Assembly (NCBI RefSeq): GCF_004349145.1
Contig: NZ_SMFO01000008.1
Coordinates: 96,449-160,448 of the forward strand
Length of the DNA: 64,000 nt
Source: Flavobacterium hiemivividum
GTDB lineage: Bacteria; Bacteroidota; Bacteroidia; Flavobacteriales; Flavobacteriaceae
Reading direction: 5' to 3'
Within the stretch, counting starts at the first letter, position 1. Each line of letters begins with the position of its first letter. This document shows positions 22,792 to 31,495 of the stretch, in pieces. Made by a program: the position numbers and the translations under genes. Below the pieces are notes generated by a model, which saw only the letters and a list, made by a program, of their open reading frames with translations, searched no databases and was not told the origin of the DNA.

Positions 22792-23880
22792 ATGCTTTCA
22801 ATAATTGATAAATACATTCTGAAAAGATACCTAGCCACTTTTGCGGCCATGTTGGGTATGTTTATTCCTATCGGGATTGTTATTGATGTATCAGAGAAGG
22901 TGAATAAGATGATTGAGAACAAGGTTCCATTGCTAGAAATTGCGATCTATTATTACCATTTCACGATTTACTTTGCTAATTCCCTTTTTCCAATATTCCT
23001 GTTTTTATCGATTATTTGGTTTACCTCAAAACTGGCTAACAATACCGAAATCATTGCAGTACTAAGCTCGGGGATTTCTTTTACCCGTTTTTTGAGACCG
23101 TATATTATTGGTGCTTCGCTGATCTCAGTGTTTGTTTTGATTATGGGATTCTATGTGGTTCCGGCATCGAGTGAAGGCTTTAATAATTTTAGATATACTT
23201 ATCTAAAAGGAGGCGGAAAGGAAGCCATGCGAGGCGATAATACCGATGTGTATCGCCAGATAAACGACAATGAATTTCTCTATGTGAACAGTTTTAATAG
23301 CGCTTCTAAAGTGGCTTTTAACTTTGCCTTAGAAAAATTTGATAAGGAAAAATTAGTTTCTAAGGTTACTGCTAGTCGTATTAAATGGAATCCTGAGGAT
23401 AGCACTTATACGATGTATGATTATAACAAAAGAACCGTTGGTGTTTTAAGCGATAAGATAGAAAAAATGCCTGAGAAAAAGACTAAGTTCAGTTTTGATC
23501 TCGAAGATTTAACGCCGGTCGTTTATATTGCCGAAACCTTAAGCTTGAAAAATCTGTATCAGTTTATTGATAAAGAAAAAAAGCGTGGTTCTTCTAATAT
23601 CAATGTCTATATGGTGGTTTTGTACAAAAAGTATAGTGTGCCGGTTTCGGCATTTATATTGACCATAATTGCTGTTTCTGTTTCGTACAAAAAACGAAGG
23701 GGAGGAATGGGAATGAATCTAACCATTGGTATTGCGATTGCTTTTGGCTATGTGTTTTTTGATAAGATTTTTGGTACACTGGCCGAAAAATCTACTTTTT
23801 CACCACTTTTAGCAGTGTGGTTCCCCAATATTATTTTCGGAATATTAGCGATATTTTTACTACGCAATGCAAAACGATAA
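22792..23880 (+). CDS. LptG/LptF family lipopolysaccharide export permease
   Basis: This 362-residue YjgP/YjgQ family protein has three N-terminal transmembrane segments (about residues 12-34, 50-75, 98-122), a large periplasmic beta-jellyroll region (about 125-270) and three C-terminal transmembrane segments. Motifs KYILKRYLATFAAMLGMFIPIG and SNINVYMVVLYKKYSVPVSAFILTIIAVSV, with KKRRGGMGMNLTIGIAIAFGYVFF, are typical. It works with LptB and LptF/C to extract LPS from the inner membrane. Whether it is LptG or LptF is not certain. It overlaps the next gene by 14 bp. Confidence 0.88.
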   Translation: MLSIIDKYILKRYLATFAAMLGMFIPIGIVIDVSEKVNKMIENKVPLLEIAIYYYHFTIYFANSLFPIFLFLSIIWFTSKLANNTEIIAVLSSGISFTRFLRPYIIGASLISVFVLIMGFYVVPASSEGFNNFRYTYLKGGGKEAMRGDNTDVYRQINDNEFLYVNSFNSASKVAFNFALEKFDKEKLVSKVTASRIKWNPEDSTYTMYDYNKRTVGVLSDKIEKMPEKKTKFSFDLEDLTPVVYIAETLSLKNLYQFIDKEKKRGSSNINVYMVVLYKKYSVPVSAFILTIIAVSVSYKKRRGGMGMNLTIGIAIAFGYVFFDKIFGTLAEKSTFSPLLAVWFPNIIFGILAIFLLRNAKR

Positions 23881-24784
23881 ATTAAAAAGTTACATCAGCC
23901 TTCATCTAATCGTGTTTATTTGGGGTTTCACGGCAATTTTAGGAGCGCTAATTACAATCACTGCCGATGCTATTGTTTGGTATCGAATGCTATTGGCTGC
24001 AGCCTTCCTATTTGTATTTATAATTTTCAAGAAAAAATCCTTTCGGGTTCCTTTAAATTCGTTTTTGAAATTAATTTTTGTAGGATTCCTGATTGCGATG
24101 CACTGGATTACCTTTTTTCATGCCATCCATGTTTCTAATGTTTCTATAACCCTTTCTGTTTTCTCCTTAGGCGCCTTTTTTGCCTCTATTTTAGAACCGC
24201 TTTTTTATGGTCGAAAAGTATTGTGGTACGAAGTATTCTTTGGAGTCATCATAATCGCTGGTTTAGCGATGATTATGAAAGTGGAGGTGAATTACTTAAG
24301 TGGAATGCTTTATGCTTTGGTTTCGATAATATTAGGTGTCCTGTTTACCCTTATGAACGGGAAATTAATTCAAAATCATGACGCTACCGTGATCTCCTTT
24401 TATGAGTTCCTTGCAGGTGTGTTTTTTATATCGATTTATTTTTTATTCGAAAATAAATTCACTGCCGACTTCTTTGTATTGTCCTATAACAATTGGATGC
24501 TAATGATAATTTTAGCGTCAATTTGTACCGCTTACGCCTTCACAGCATCTGTTAAAGTGATGAAAAAACTAAGTCCGTACACGGTTATGCTTACCACTAA
24601 CTTAGAGCCAGTTTATGGAATTATATTAGCTTATTTTATAATTGGTGGAAAAGAGAAAATGAGTTTCTCGTTTTATATTGGAGCCGTAATTATCCTTATT
24701 ACAGTAATATTGAATGCTATTATCAAACACAAGGTAGGCAAAAAAGTTCAGCCTATTAGTGAGGTAAATTCTGATTTAATGTAG
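23867..24784 (+). CDS. EamA/DMT family transporter
   Basis: This 305-residue membrane protein has ten predicted helices in two EamA repeats. The first starts IVFIWGFTAILGALITITADAIVWYRMLLA (residues 15-45), the second with YLSGMLYALVSIILGVLFTLMNGKL (about 143-167) and includes STYAFTASVKVMKKLSPYTVMLTTNLEPVYGI-like sequence. DMT proteins export metabolites such as amino acids or nucleotides, but the substrate is not predictable here. Its start lies within the end of the LptG-like gene, so the two are co-translated. Nothing links it functionally to LPS transport. Confidence 0.9.
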   Translation: MQNDKLKSYISLHLIVFIWGFTAILGALITITADAIVWYRMLLAAAFLFVFIIFKKKSFRVPLNSFLKLIFVGFLIAMHWITFFHAIHVSNVSITLSVFSLGAFFASILEPLFYGRKVLWYEVFFGVIIIAGLAMIMKVEVNYLSGMLYALVSIILGVLFTLMNGKLIQNHDATVISFYEFLAGVFFISIYFLFENKFTADFFVLSYNNWMLMIILASICTAYAFTASVKVMKKLSPYTVMLTTNLEPVYGIILAYFIIGGKEKMSFSFYIGAVIILITVILNAIIKHKVGKKVQPISEVNSDLM

Positions 24785-24980
24785 TAAAATTACTGTAAAT
24801 CAGCCTTGTTTCGTTCTTAATCTGGTAATTAGTATCAAATTGAAGTTGGTGTATAATAGCGTTATTTATTGCTTTTCTTGATCTTGTCAAAACCGAAAGG
24901 AACAGGATGGCTAAGAAAGAAATTAATGATAAAATCACATTTAGATAACGGCTTTTAAGACTAAAGTAAAAAATAAACGA

Positions 24981-25008
24981 TTGCAAACGATTTAAAATTT
25001 TATATTTG
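24981..25008 (+). promoter_or_regulatory. Promoter of accA
   Basis: TTG at 24981-24983 and TATATTTG at 25001-25008 are separated by the standard spacing. The -7 box ends 35 bp before the start codon. Confidence 0.75.
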
Positions 25009-25043
25009 CAGTTCCAAATAAAAAACAAAAACGCACAAATCCT

Positions 25044-25997
25044 ATGGAATATTTAGATTTTGAGCTTCCGATAAAAGAACTAGAAGATCAGTTAACAAAA
25101 TGTATCGTTATTGGTAAAGAATCAGATGTTGATGTAACAAATACCTGTTCGCAAATCAATAAGAAACTTATCGAAACCAAAAAAACGATTTACAAAAATC
25201 TGACAGCATGGCAACGTGTACAATTGTCAAGACATCCTAGTAGACCGTACACTTTAGACCACGTAAGAGCACTTTGCGGTGATACTTTCCTAGAACTTCA
25301 CGGTGACAGAGGGTTTAAAGATGATAAAGCAATGATTGGTGGTCTTGGAAAAATTGACGGTCAATCTTTTATGATTGTGGGTCAACAAAAAGGATACAAC
25401 ACGAAGACGCGTCAATACAGAAACTTTGGGATGGCAAATCCTGAAGGATATCGTAAAGCATTGCGTTTGATGAAAATGGCAGAGAAATTTGGCATTCCAG
25501 TTCTTACACTGATTGATACTCCGGGCGCATATCCAGGACTTGAAGCTGAAGAACGCGGACAAGGTGAAGCAATCGCTAGAAATATATTTGAAATGGTTCG
25601 TCTTAAGGTGCCTATTATCACAATTATTGTGGGTGAAGGAGCTTCGGGTGGTGCATTAGGAATAGGAGTGGGAGATCGCGTTTATATGCTTGAAAACACT
25701 TGGTATTCTGTAATTTCTCCAGAGTCTTGCTCTTCTATCTTATGGAAAAGCTGGGAGTACAAAGAGATTGCTGCTGAGGCATTAAAATTGACTTCTGCTG
25801 ATATGAAAAAGCAAAAGTTAGTGGATGATATTATACCTGAACCATTAGGAGGTGCTCACTACGATAGAGAAACGACTTTTAATACAGTTGAGCAGTATAT
25901 CATGAAAGCTTATAACGAGCTAAAAGACTTATCAACAAAAGATTTAATCGCTCAGAGAATGGACAAATACAGTAAAATGGGCGAATACAAGGAGTAA
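25044..25997 (+). CDS. accA: Acetyl-CoA carboxylase carboxyltransferase subunit alpha
   Basis: The 317-residue protein is the alpha subunit of the carboxyltransferase that, with AccD, moves CO2 from biotin-BCCP to acetyl-CoA in fatty-acid synthesis. Recognisable segments: [15 protein letters not shown] at the start, [19 protein letters not shown] (about residues 57-75), [19 protein letters not shown], the [22 protein letters not shown] motif (about 163-184) and [31 protein letters not shown] (about 201-231). Length is normal. It is monocistronic with its own promoter and terminator. Confidence 0.97.
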   Translation: MEYLDFELPIKELEDQLTKCIVIGKESDVDVTNTCSQINKKLIETKKTIYKNLTAWQRVQLSRHPSRPYTLDHVRALCGDTFLELHGDRGFKDDKAMIGGLGKIDGQSFMIVGQQKGYNTKTRQYRNFGMANPEGYRKALRLMKMAEKFGIPVLTLIDTPGAYPGLEAEERGQGEAIARNIFEMVRLKVPIITIIVGEGASGGALGIGVGDRVYMLENTWYSVISPESCSSILWKSWEYKEIAAEALKLTSADMKKQKLVDDIIPEPLGGAHYDRETTFNTVEQYIMKAYNELKDLSTKDLIAQRMDKYSKMGEYKE

Positions 25998-26019
25998 ATT
26001 CCTACAAACGTAAAAAAGT

Positions 26020-26051
26020 CCGTCTCGTCCATAAACGAGGCGGTTTTTTTT
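26020..26051 (+). terminator. Rho-independent terminator of accA
   Basis: CCGTCTCGT (26020-26028) pairs with ACGAGGCGG (26035-26043), one G-T pair, followed by nine T residues. Confidence 0.9.
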
Positions 26052-26139
26052 TGGTTATAAACAAAAAACAGATACTTATAAACAAATCTTTGTAATAAGT
26101 CAACAGCAATATTTTTTAAATTTTGGTTACTTTCGCTAT

Positions 26140-27684
26140 ATGGAAAACTTCAGGAATATAAATCCCGTTAAGGTTGACAAGTCAACAATTATTAACCTTG
26201 AAAAAGGAAAGCTACCCCCACAGGCTTTAGACTTAGAAGAAGCGGTTCTTGGGGCGATGATGATTGACAAAAAAGGAGTAGATGATGTAATTGATATATT
26301 ATCACCAGACGCTTTTTACAAAGACGGACACAAACATATTTTTGAAGCGATAGTGCAGTTGTTTACTGAGACACAGCCTATTGATTTACTTACCGTATCA
26401 GCACAATTAAAGAAAAACGCCAAATTAGATTTAGCTGGTGGTGATTTTTATTTAATTCAGCTGACTCAAAAAATTTCCTCATCAGCACACATCGAGTTTC
26501 ACTCGAGAATTATTCTTCAAAAATTTATTCAGCGAAGTTTGATTCGAATTTCATCTGAAATTATTGAGGATTCTTATGATGATTCTGCCGATGTATTTGA
26601 CTTATTAGACAAAGCCGAATCCAAGCTATATGAGGTTACCCAAGGGAATATTAAACGTAGTTCGGAAACTGCACAAAGTTTAGTATTGCAAGCTAAAAAG
26701 AGAATCGAAGAAATTGCTGGTCAAGAAGGATTAAGTGGTGTAGCCACTGGATTTGAAAAGCTAGACAAGATTACCTCAGGATGGCAGCCAAGTGATTTAA
26801 TAATTATTGCGGCAAGACCTGCGATGGGAAAAACAGCATTTGTATTGTCGATGGCTAGGAATATGGCGATCGATTTTGGAATGCCAGTAGCTTTATTTTC
26901 ACTTGAGATGGCATCTGTACAGTTAATTACGCGTTTGATTTCGTCTGAAACGGGATTGTCTTCAGAGAAATTACGTACTGGTAAGTTAGAAAAACACGAA
27001 TGGGAGCAGCTGAGTACTAAAGTTAAAAATTTAGAGAAAGCACCTTTGTTTATTGATGATACACCTTCACTTTCTATTTTCGATTTAAGAGCGAAAGCAA
27101 GACGTTTAGTGTCACAACACGGAATTAGAATTATCATTGTGGATTATTTGCAGTTGATGACTGCTGGTGGAAATGGAAAAGGCGGCGGAAATAGAGAGCA
27201 AGAAATCTCTACAATTTCCCGAAATTTAAAAGCCCTAGCTAAAGAGCTAAATGTTCCTGTAATCGCACTATCTCAATTATCGCGTGCGGTTGAAACACGT
27301 GGATCTAGTAAAAGACCTTTGCTTTCTGACCTTCGTGAATCGGGAGCGATTGAGCAAGATGCTGATATTGTTTCCTTTTTATACCGTCCTGAATATTATA
27401 AAATTGACGAGTGGGATGATGATGAAGCTTCGCCTACAGCCGGACAAGCCGAAATCATGATTGCAAAGCACCGTAATGGTAGTATAGAAAACGTTCGTTT
27501 GAAGTTTATAGGACACCTAGGAAAATTTGACAATTTAGAAGACCACAGTGGTAATTATGATGATTTACCTTCTTCAATGAATCAAGACGACAATCCTTTT
27601 ATAACTAAAAATTTACCTTCGGCACACGAGGCATTTGGGTCTAATCTCAATGACGACGATGACGACAGCGATATGCCTTTTTAA
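26140..27684 (+). CDS. dnaB: Replicative DNA helicase DnaB
   Basis: This 514-residue protein unwinds DNA ahead of the replication fork as a hexamer. The N-terminal domain (about residues 24-130) contains PPQALDLEEAVLGAMMIDKKGVDDV. The RecA-like domain has Walker A AARPAMGKTAFVLS (about 224-237), SLEMASVQLITRLI, Walker B IIVDYLQLM (about 331-339) and the arginine-finger region LRESGAIEQDADIVSFLYRPEYY (about 400-422). The tail is acidic (DDDDDSDMPF), a common end in Bacteroidetes DnaB. There is no intein. A terminator follows immediately. Confidence 0.97.
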   Translation: MENFRNINPVKVDKSTIINLEKGKLPPQALDLEEAVLGAMMIDKKGVDDVIDILSPDAFYKDGHKHIFEAIVQLFTETQPIDLLTVSAQLKKNAKLDLAGGDFYLIQLTQKISSSAHIEFHSRIILQKFIQRSLIRISSEIIEDSYDDSADVFDLLDKAESKLYEVTQGNIKRSSETAQSLVLQAKKRIEEIAGQEGLSGVATGFEKLDKITSGWQPSDLIIIAARPAMGKTAFVLSMARNMAIDFGMPVALFSLEMASVQLITRLISSETGLSSEKLRTGKLEKHEWEQLSTKVKNLEKAPLFIDDTPSLSIFDLRAKARRLVSQHGIRIIIVDYLQLMTAGGNGKGGGNREQEISTISRNLKALAKELNVPVIALSQLSRAVETRGSSKRPLLSDLRESGAIEQDADIVSFLYRPEYYKIDEWDDDEASPTAGQAEIMIAKHRNGSIENVRLKFIGHLGKFDNLEDHSGNYDDLPSSMNQDDNPFITKNLPSAHEAFGSNLNDDDDDSDMPF

Positions 27685-27694
27685 TAATTTCCCC

Positions 27695-27720
27695 AAGCCT
27701 ATTTTTAATAGGCTTTTTTT
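27695..27720 (+). terminator. Rho-independent terminator of dnaB
   Basis: AAGCCTATT-TTT-AATAGGCTT is a perfect stem-loop followed by a T run. Confidence 0.9.
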
Positions 27721-27851
27721 ATAATTTATATAAATTGCTTTTTTTGAGTCGTTTCTTTCAAATGTTAATCTTGGATAGGAATTAATTTAAAAAGTTAGAT
27801 TTGAGTAAATTAAATATTTCCTTTGCTATCTTTGATTGAAAATCTTATCTC

Positions 27852-29114
27852 ATGATTCCCAAAAGAGTACTTTTTATTCTAGTTTTTCTGGTGTCGATTG
27901 CAGCAAAAGCATCTTTTATTTTGTTGCCAATGGATGAAAATACGCAAAAGAATCATTTGAAAGCTTATGGAATTACTTTTTGGTGTTTAGAGAAAAATTA
28001 CAAAGCCAGTTGGTTACTCAATTATCGCGGCGGCTCTTTTCTCTTGCCAGACGCACCAGAAATACGTAAGGAATGTCAGATTCGCGGGGTTAGTTTCGAA
28101 GTGCTTTCTGATAGTGAAGAAGCTCAGATTTTAAATGAAATAGCTAGTCCATCGCAAAATATGGAGTCCGTCATTCTTGAAAAAGCACCTAGAATTGCGG
28201 TCTATACTCCAAAAGGGAAACAGCTTTGGGACGACGCGGTGACGCTTGTTTTGACGTATGCCGAAATTCCATTTACACCTATATATGATGAGGAAGTTTT
28301 AACCGATCAATTAGTACTTTATGACTGGTTGCATTTGCACCATGAAGATTTTACGGGACAATATGGTAAGTTTTTTGGCTCGTATCGAAATGTTCCTTGG
28401 TATATCGAGGACAAGAAAAATGCAGAGGAATTAGCCGTCAAATTAGGCTTTACCAAAGTTTCTGAGGAGAAAGGGGCTGTCGCCAAAAAAATAAGAGATT
28501 TTGTGGTTGGCGGAGGCTTTATGTTTGCCATGTGTTCTGCTACTGACAGTTTTGATATTGCCTTGGCGGCTGATGGAGTAGATATTTGCGAATCAATGTT
28601 TGATGGAGATCCAAGTGCTGCGAATTATCAATCCCAGATGAATTATGGAAATACTTTTGCTTTCAAAGATTTTACTCTCGAAAGAAGTCCTGAGAAATAT
28701 GAGTTTTCAGATATTGATATGACGGAGAAACGCCGCATACCAATGGATAAGGATTATTTTACATTAATGGAGTTTTCGGCTAAATGGGATCCTATTCCCA
28801 GTATGCTTTGCCAGAATCATACCCAACTTGTAAAGGGCTTCATGGGACAAACTACTTCCTTTGATGCTGCACTAGTGAAGTCGAATATTTTAACGATGGG
28901 AAGCTGCGAACTCAATGGAGAAGCGCGGTATATTCATGGCCAAAAAGGAAAAGGAATGTTCACCTTCTACGGCGGTCATGATCCAGAAGATTTCCAGCAT
29001 CAAGTAGGAGAAGCACCAACAGTTTTAGATTTACATCCAAACTCTCCTGGTTACCGTTTAATTTTAAATAACGTGCTATTTCCTGCTGCCAAAAAGAAAA
29101 AACAGAAAACCTAA
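27852..29114 (+). CDS. Secreted protein of the family often labelled asparagine synthetase B
   Basis: This 420-residue protein has a signal peptide (residues 1-19, ending AKAS). It shows none of the AsnB signatures: no N-terminal catalytic cysteine, no SGGLDSS ATP loop. Instead residues 20-75 and 110-230 look like a flavodoxin or class I glutamine-amidotransferase-like alpha/beta fold (APRIAVYTPKGKQLWDDAVTLVLTYAEIPFTPIYDEEVL). There is a conserved GGGFMFAMCSATDSFDIALAADGVDICE stretch (about 218-245) with a cysteine after a strand. Bacteroidetes homologues carry the asparagine synthetase B name by propagation. A TATCTTTG box at 27827-27834 is its likely promoter. The real activity is unknown. 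Confidence 0.8.
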   Translation: MIPKRVLFILVFLVSIAAKASFILLPMDENTQKNHLKAYGITFWCLEKNYKASWLLNYRGGSFLLPDAPEIRKECQIRGVSFEVLSDSEEAQILNEIASPSQNMESVILEKAPRIAVYTPKGKQLWDDAVTLVLTYAEIPFTPIYDEEVLTDQLVLYDWLHLHHEDFTGQYGKFFGSYRNVPWYIEDKKNAEELAVKLGFTKVSEEKGAVAKKIRDFVVGGGFMFAMCSATDSFDIALAADGVDICESMFDGDPSAANYQSQMNYGNTFAFKDFTLERSPEKYEFSDIDMTEKRRIPMDKDYFTLMEFSAKWDPIPSMLCQNHTQLVKGFMGQTTSFDAALVKSNILTMGSCELNGEARYIHGQKGKGMFTFYGGHDPEDFQHQVGEAPTVLDLHPNSPGYRLILNNVLFPAAKKKKQKT

Positions 29115-29653
29115 TCTTTTAATGGGCTAGCTGATAGGTTATTATTTTCTAATTCTATTTTTTTATAACGGCGAGTGTTAATTTTTTTTAATGCTCTGTA
29201 GTGCTGTACTTAGGATTTTCCATTTCCATTTCGATTTTCATATTGAATTAAATTTGTCCAAAAACTGGTAGGCACTGTTTATTGATTCATGAAAACTTAT
29301 GTAGATTTGATTTATTGATAATTATGTGTTTACCCAATATTTCCGAGTGAATATTTACTATATGTGTAATTTGTTAGATAAAGAGTTAGGGTATTTCAAT
29401 TATTAGGATTGATAATCCCAATTGTAAATACTAGTTAAAAGATTCAATTTTTCAATAGTTCTAAAGAATTTAGCTAGTACAAACATATTATAAGAACACC
29501 TACAAATGAAAATATTTAAAATACAAGCAATAGTTTTAGCACCATCTTGTAGGTGATTTGTGCCTCTATTGGTCCAGAATATAACGGAAACAGTTATCAT
29601 AGTACAGCCTACGCTTATGAATTAGTGAAATTTAAATTTATTTTAAAATAGTT
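29115..29653. other. Intergenic region holding the first PUL operator and a long leader
   Basis: No gene is supported here. It holds the operator-promoter module at 29264-29309 and, downstream, about 340 nt of untranslated leader before the GH29 start. The minus-strand ORF at 29403-29600 has no credible features. Confidence 0.6.
29264..29309 (+). promoter_or_regulatory. PUL operator-promoter module 1 (GH29)
   Basis: ACTGGTAGGCACTGTT (29264-29279) is a two-base variant of the shared operator ACTGGTAGGTACTGGT. TAGATTTG (29302-29309) starts 38 bp after the operator start, the same spacing as in the other three modules. Confidence 0.75.
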
Positions 29654-31087
29654 ATGGATATACATACAAAATTTAGAAAGCTATTATTAAGTATTATTTT
29701 ATTGTATGTATGCTCAGTAAATGGACAAGTAAAATCCCTGCCGTTACCAAACAAACAACAATTGGCTTGGCAAAAGGCTGAGCTTGGTGTAGTTTTTCAT
29801 TATGATTTGCATGTGTTTGACACGTCAAAATACAACCAAGGGACGAACAGGATTACTCCAGTTGAGGATTATAATATTTTCAATCCACAACAATTAGATG
29901 TTGAGCAATGGGTAATTTCGGCAAAAGCTGCGGGCGCAAAATTTGCGATTCTAACTGTAACTCATGAAACAGGTTTCGCTTTATTTCAATCGGATGTGAA
30001 TCCGTATTCAATGAAGAGTCTAAAATGGAAAGACGGGAAAGGCGATCTTTTTAAGGATTTTACAGATGCCTGTCGCAAACATGATATTAAACCAGGTGTT
30101 TATTTAGGTATCCGTTGGAATTCATTTTTTGGAGTGCATGATTTTGTAGTAGACGGAGAACCAAATGGAGCAATGCAGAAAAAAAGACAGGCTTATTACA
30201 ATAAAATGGTAGAAGGAATGGTAAAAGAAATTTGTACTAATTATGGTCCTTTATTCGAAATATGGTTTGATGGTGGCGCTAGTACTCCAGAAAAAGGTGC
30301 GCCAGATGTTTTACCAATAGTAAAAAAATACCAACCGGATTGTTTGTTTTATCACAACGACCAGCTTGCCGAAGCACGTTGGGGCGGTTCTGAAAGCGGA
30401 ACGGTAAACTATCCATGCTGGTCTACATTTCCATACAATTTTACAGGTTCAGGAGAAAGTGCTATTCCTGGAATTTCAAAAAATGGATTTAAATTACTTA
30501 AAGAGGGCGATGCAAACGGCGAATATTGGGTACCAGCTATGGCAGATGCTCCGTTGCGTGGTTTTAATGGAAGACATGAATGGTTTTGGGAACCTGGAGA
30601 TGAAAACAGTATTTATCCTTTGAAAGAGCTAATGGATATTTATTATAAATCTGTTGGGCGAAATGCAACTTTAATTATGGGATTAACACCAGATAATACG
30701 GGGCTTTTGCCAAAAGAAGATGTGCAACGTCTAAAGGAATGGGGTGCTGAAATTAAAAAGAGATTCGATTCCCCTCTGGCTGAGACAAAGGGAAAAGGAA
30801 AAATTATTGAATTAAAACTGAAGAAGGAAACAGCGGTAAATCAAATTGTAATACAAGAAAATATTGCTTTAGGACATAGAGTAAGAGCTTTTAGTGTACA
30901 AGCTTATGTGAATGGGAAATGGCAAACAATCAATAAAGGAACTGCTATAGGGAATAAATATATATATCTTTCTGACACACCGATTCGTACAAACAAATTA
31001 AGATTGCGTGTTGATGAATCAGTAACGGAGCCAGATATTGTGAATTTTTCGGTATATAATGTGCAGGATGTAAGTGTCGATTTGTAA
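29654..31087 (+). CDS. GH29 alpha-L-fucosidase with C-terminal discoidin-like domain
   Basis: This 477-residue enzyme has a signal peptide ending SVNGQ, so it is periplasmic or secreted. The GH29 barrel covers about residues 30-365: ELGVVFHYDLHVFD, AKFAILTVTHETGFALF with the conserved His-rich loop, and LFEIWFDGG (200-208), where D206 is the likely nucleophile. The last 100 residues (IIELKLKKETAVNQIVIQENIALGHRVRAFSVQAYVNGKWQ) look like an F5/8 type C carbohydrate-binding domain. It removes terminal alpha-linked fucose with retention. It is the first transcription unit of the PUL, and a weak hairpin (31149-31192) follows. Confidence 0.93.
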   Translation: MDIHTKFRKLLLSIILLYVCSVNGQVKSLPLPNKQQLAWQKAELGVVFHYDLHVFDTSKYNQGTNRITPVEDYNIFNPQQLDVEQWVISAKAAGAKFAILTVTHETGFALFQSDVNPYSMKSLKWKDGKGDLFKDFTDACRKHDIKPGVYLGIRWNSFFGVHDFVVDGEPNGAMQKKRQAYYNKMVEGMVKEICTNYGPLFEIWFDGGASTPEKGAPDVLPIVKKYQPDCLFYHNDQLAEARWGGSESGTVNYPCWSTFPYNFTGSGESAIPGISKNGFKLLKEGDANGEYWVPAMADAPLRGFNGRHEWFWEPGDENSIYPLKELMDIYYKSVGRNATLIMGLTPDNTGLLPKEDVQRLKEWGAEIKKRFDSPLAETKGKGKIIELKLKKETAVNQIVIQENIALGHRVRAFSVQAYVNGKWQTINKGTAIGNKYIYLSDTPIRTNKLRLRVDESVTEPDIVNFSVYNVQDVSVDL

Positions 31088-31495
31088 AGGAGACCAGTCT
31101 TAGATAGGGTTCAGCAAGAGGTGAAATAAAACTGCATGAAAATGAAATAACTGATTATTTTGTTTTTGCAATAGCAATTCGAAAAATCAGTTTTCTTAAG
31201 TGAAATGTAATTTTTCAGGAAAAACACGAACAAACTGGTAGGTACTGGTGTAATTCGTTCGGAATTCAGTATATATTTGGAATTCTTTATTTTTCTAAAA
31301 ATCAGTTGGAATGAAAGAAACGGATGTCTTTTTCCATAGGTAAAGTTTTTTTAAACAGTATTATAACTAAAAGTTATATAAAAGCGCATAGAAGGATTCA
31401 ATAAGAATAAGAGGTTGTTTGAGTAGTTATGCTTTGACACCTTAAAGAATAGCATAACAAACAAAAATGAATACTTAATATTTAACCTTTTTAAT
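31088..31495. other. Intergenic region before the GH2 gene
   Basis: It contains a possible weak terminator stem for GH29 (AACTGATT 31149-31156 with AATCAGTT 31185-31192), the operator-promoter module at 31234-31279, and a leader of about 210 nt. No gene is seen. Confidence 0.6.
31234..31279 (+). promoter_or_regulatory. PUL operator-promoter module 2 (GH2)
   Basis: ACTGGTAGGTACTGGTG (31234-31250) consists of two ACTGGT half sites whose starts are 10 bp apart. TATATTTG (31272-31279) begins 38 bp from the operator start. Confidence 0.82.

Noticed and set aside
29403..29600. 65-residue ORF on the minus strand in the GH29 leader
   Set aside because: No ribosome-binding context, no similarity, and it lies in the long leader of GH29.
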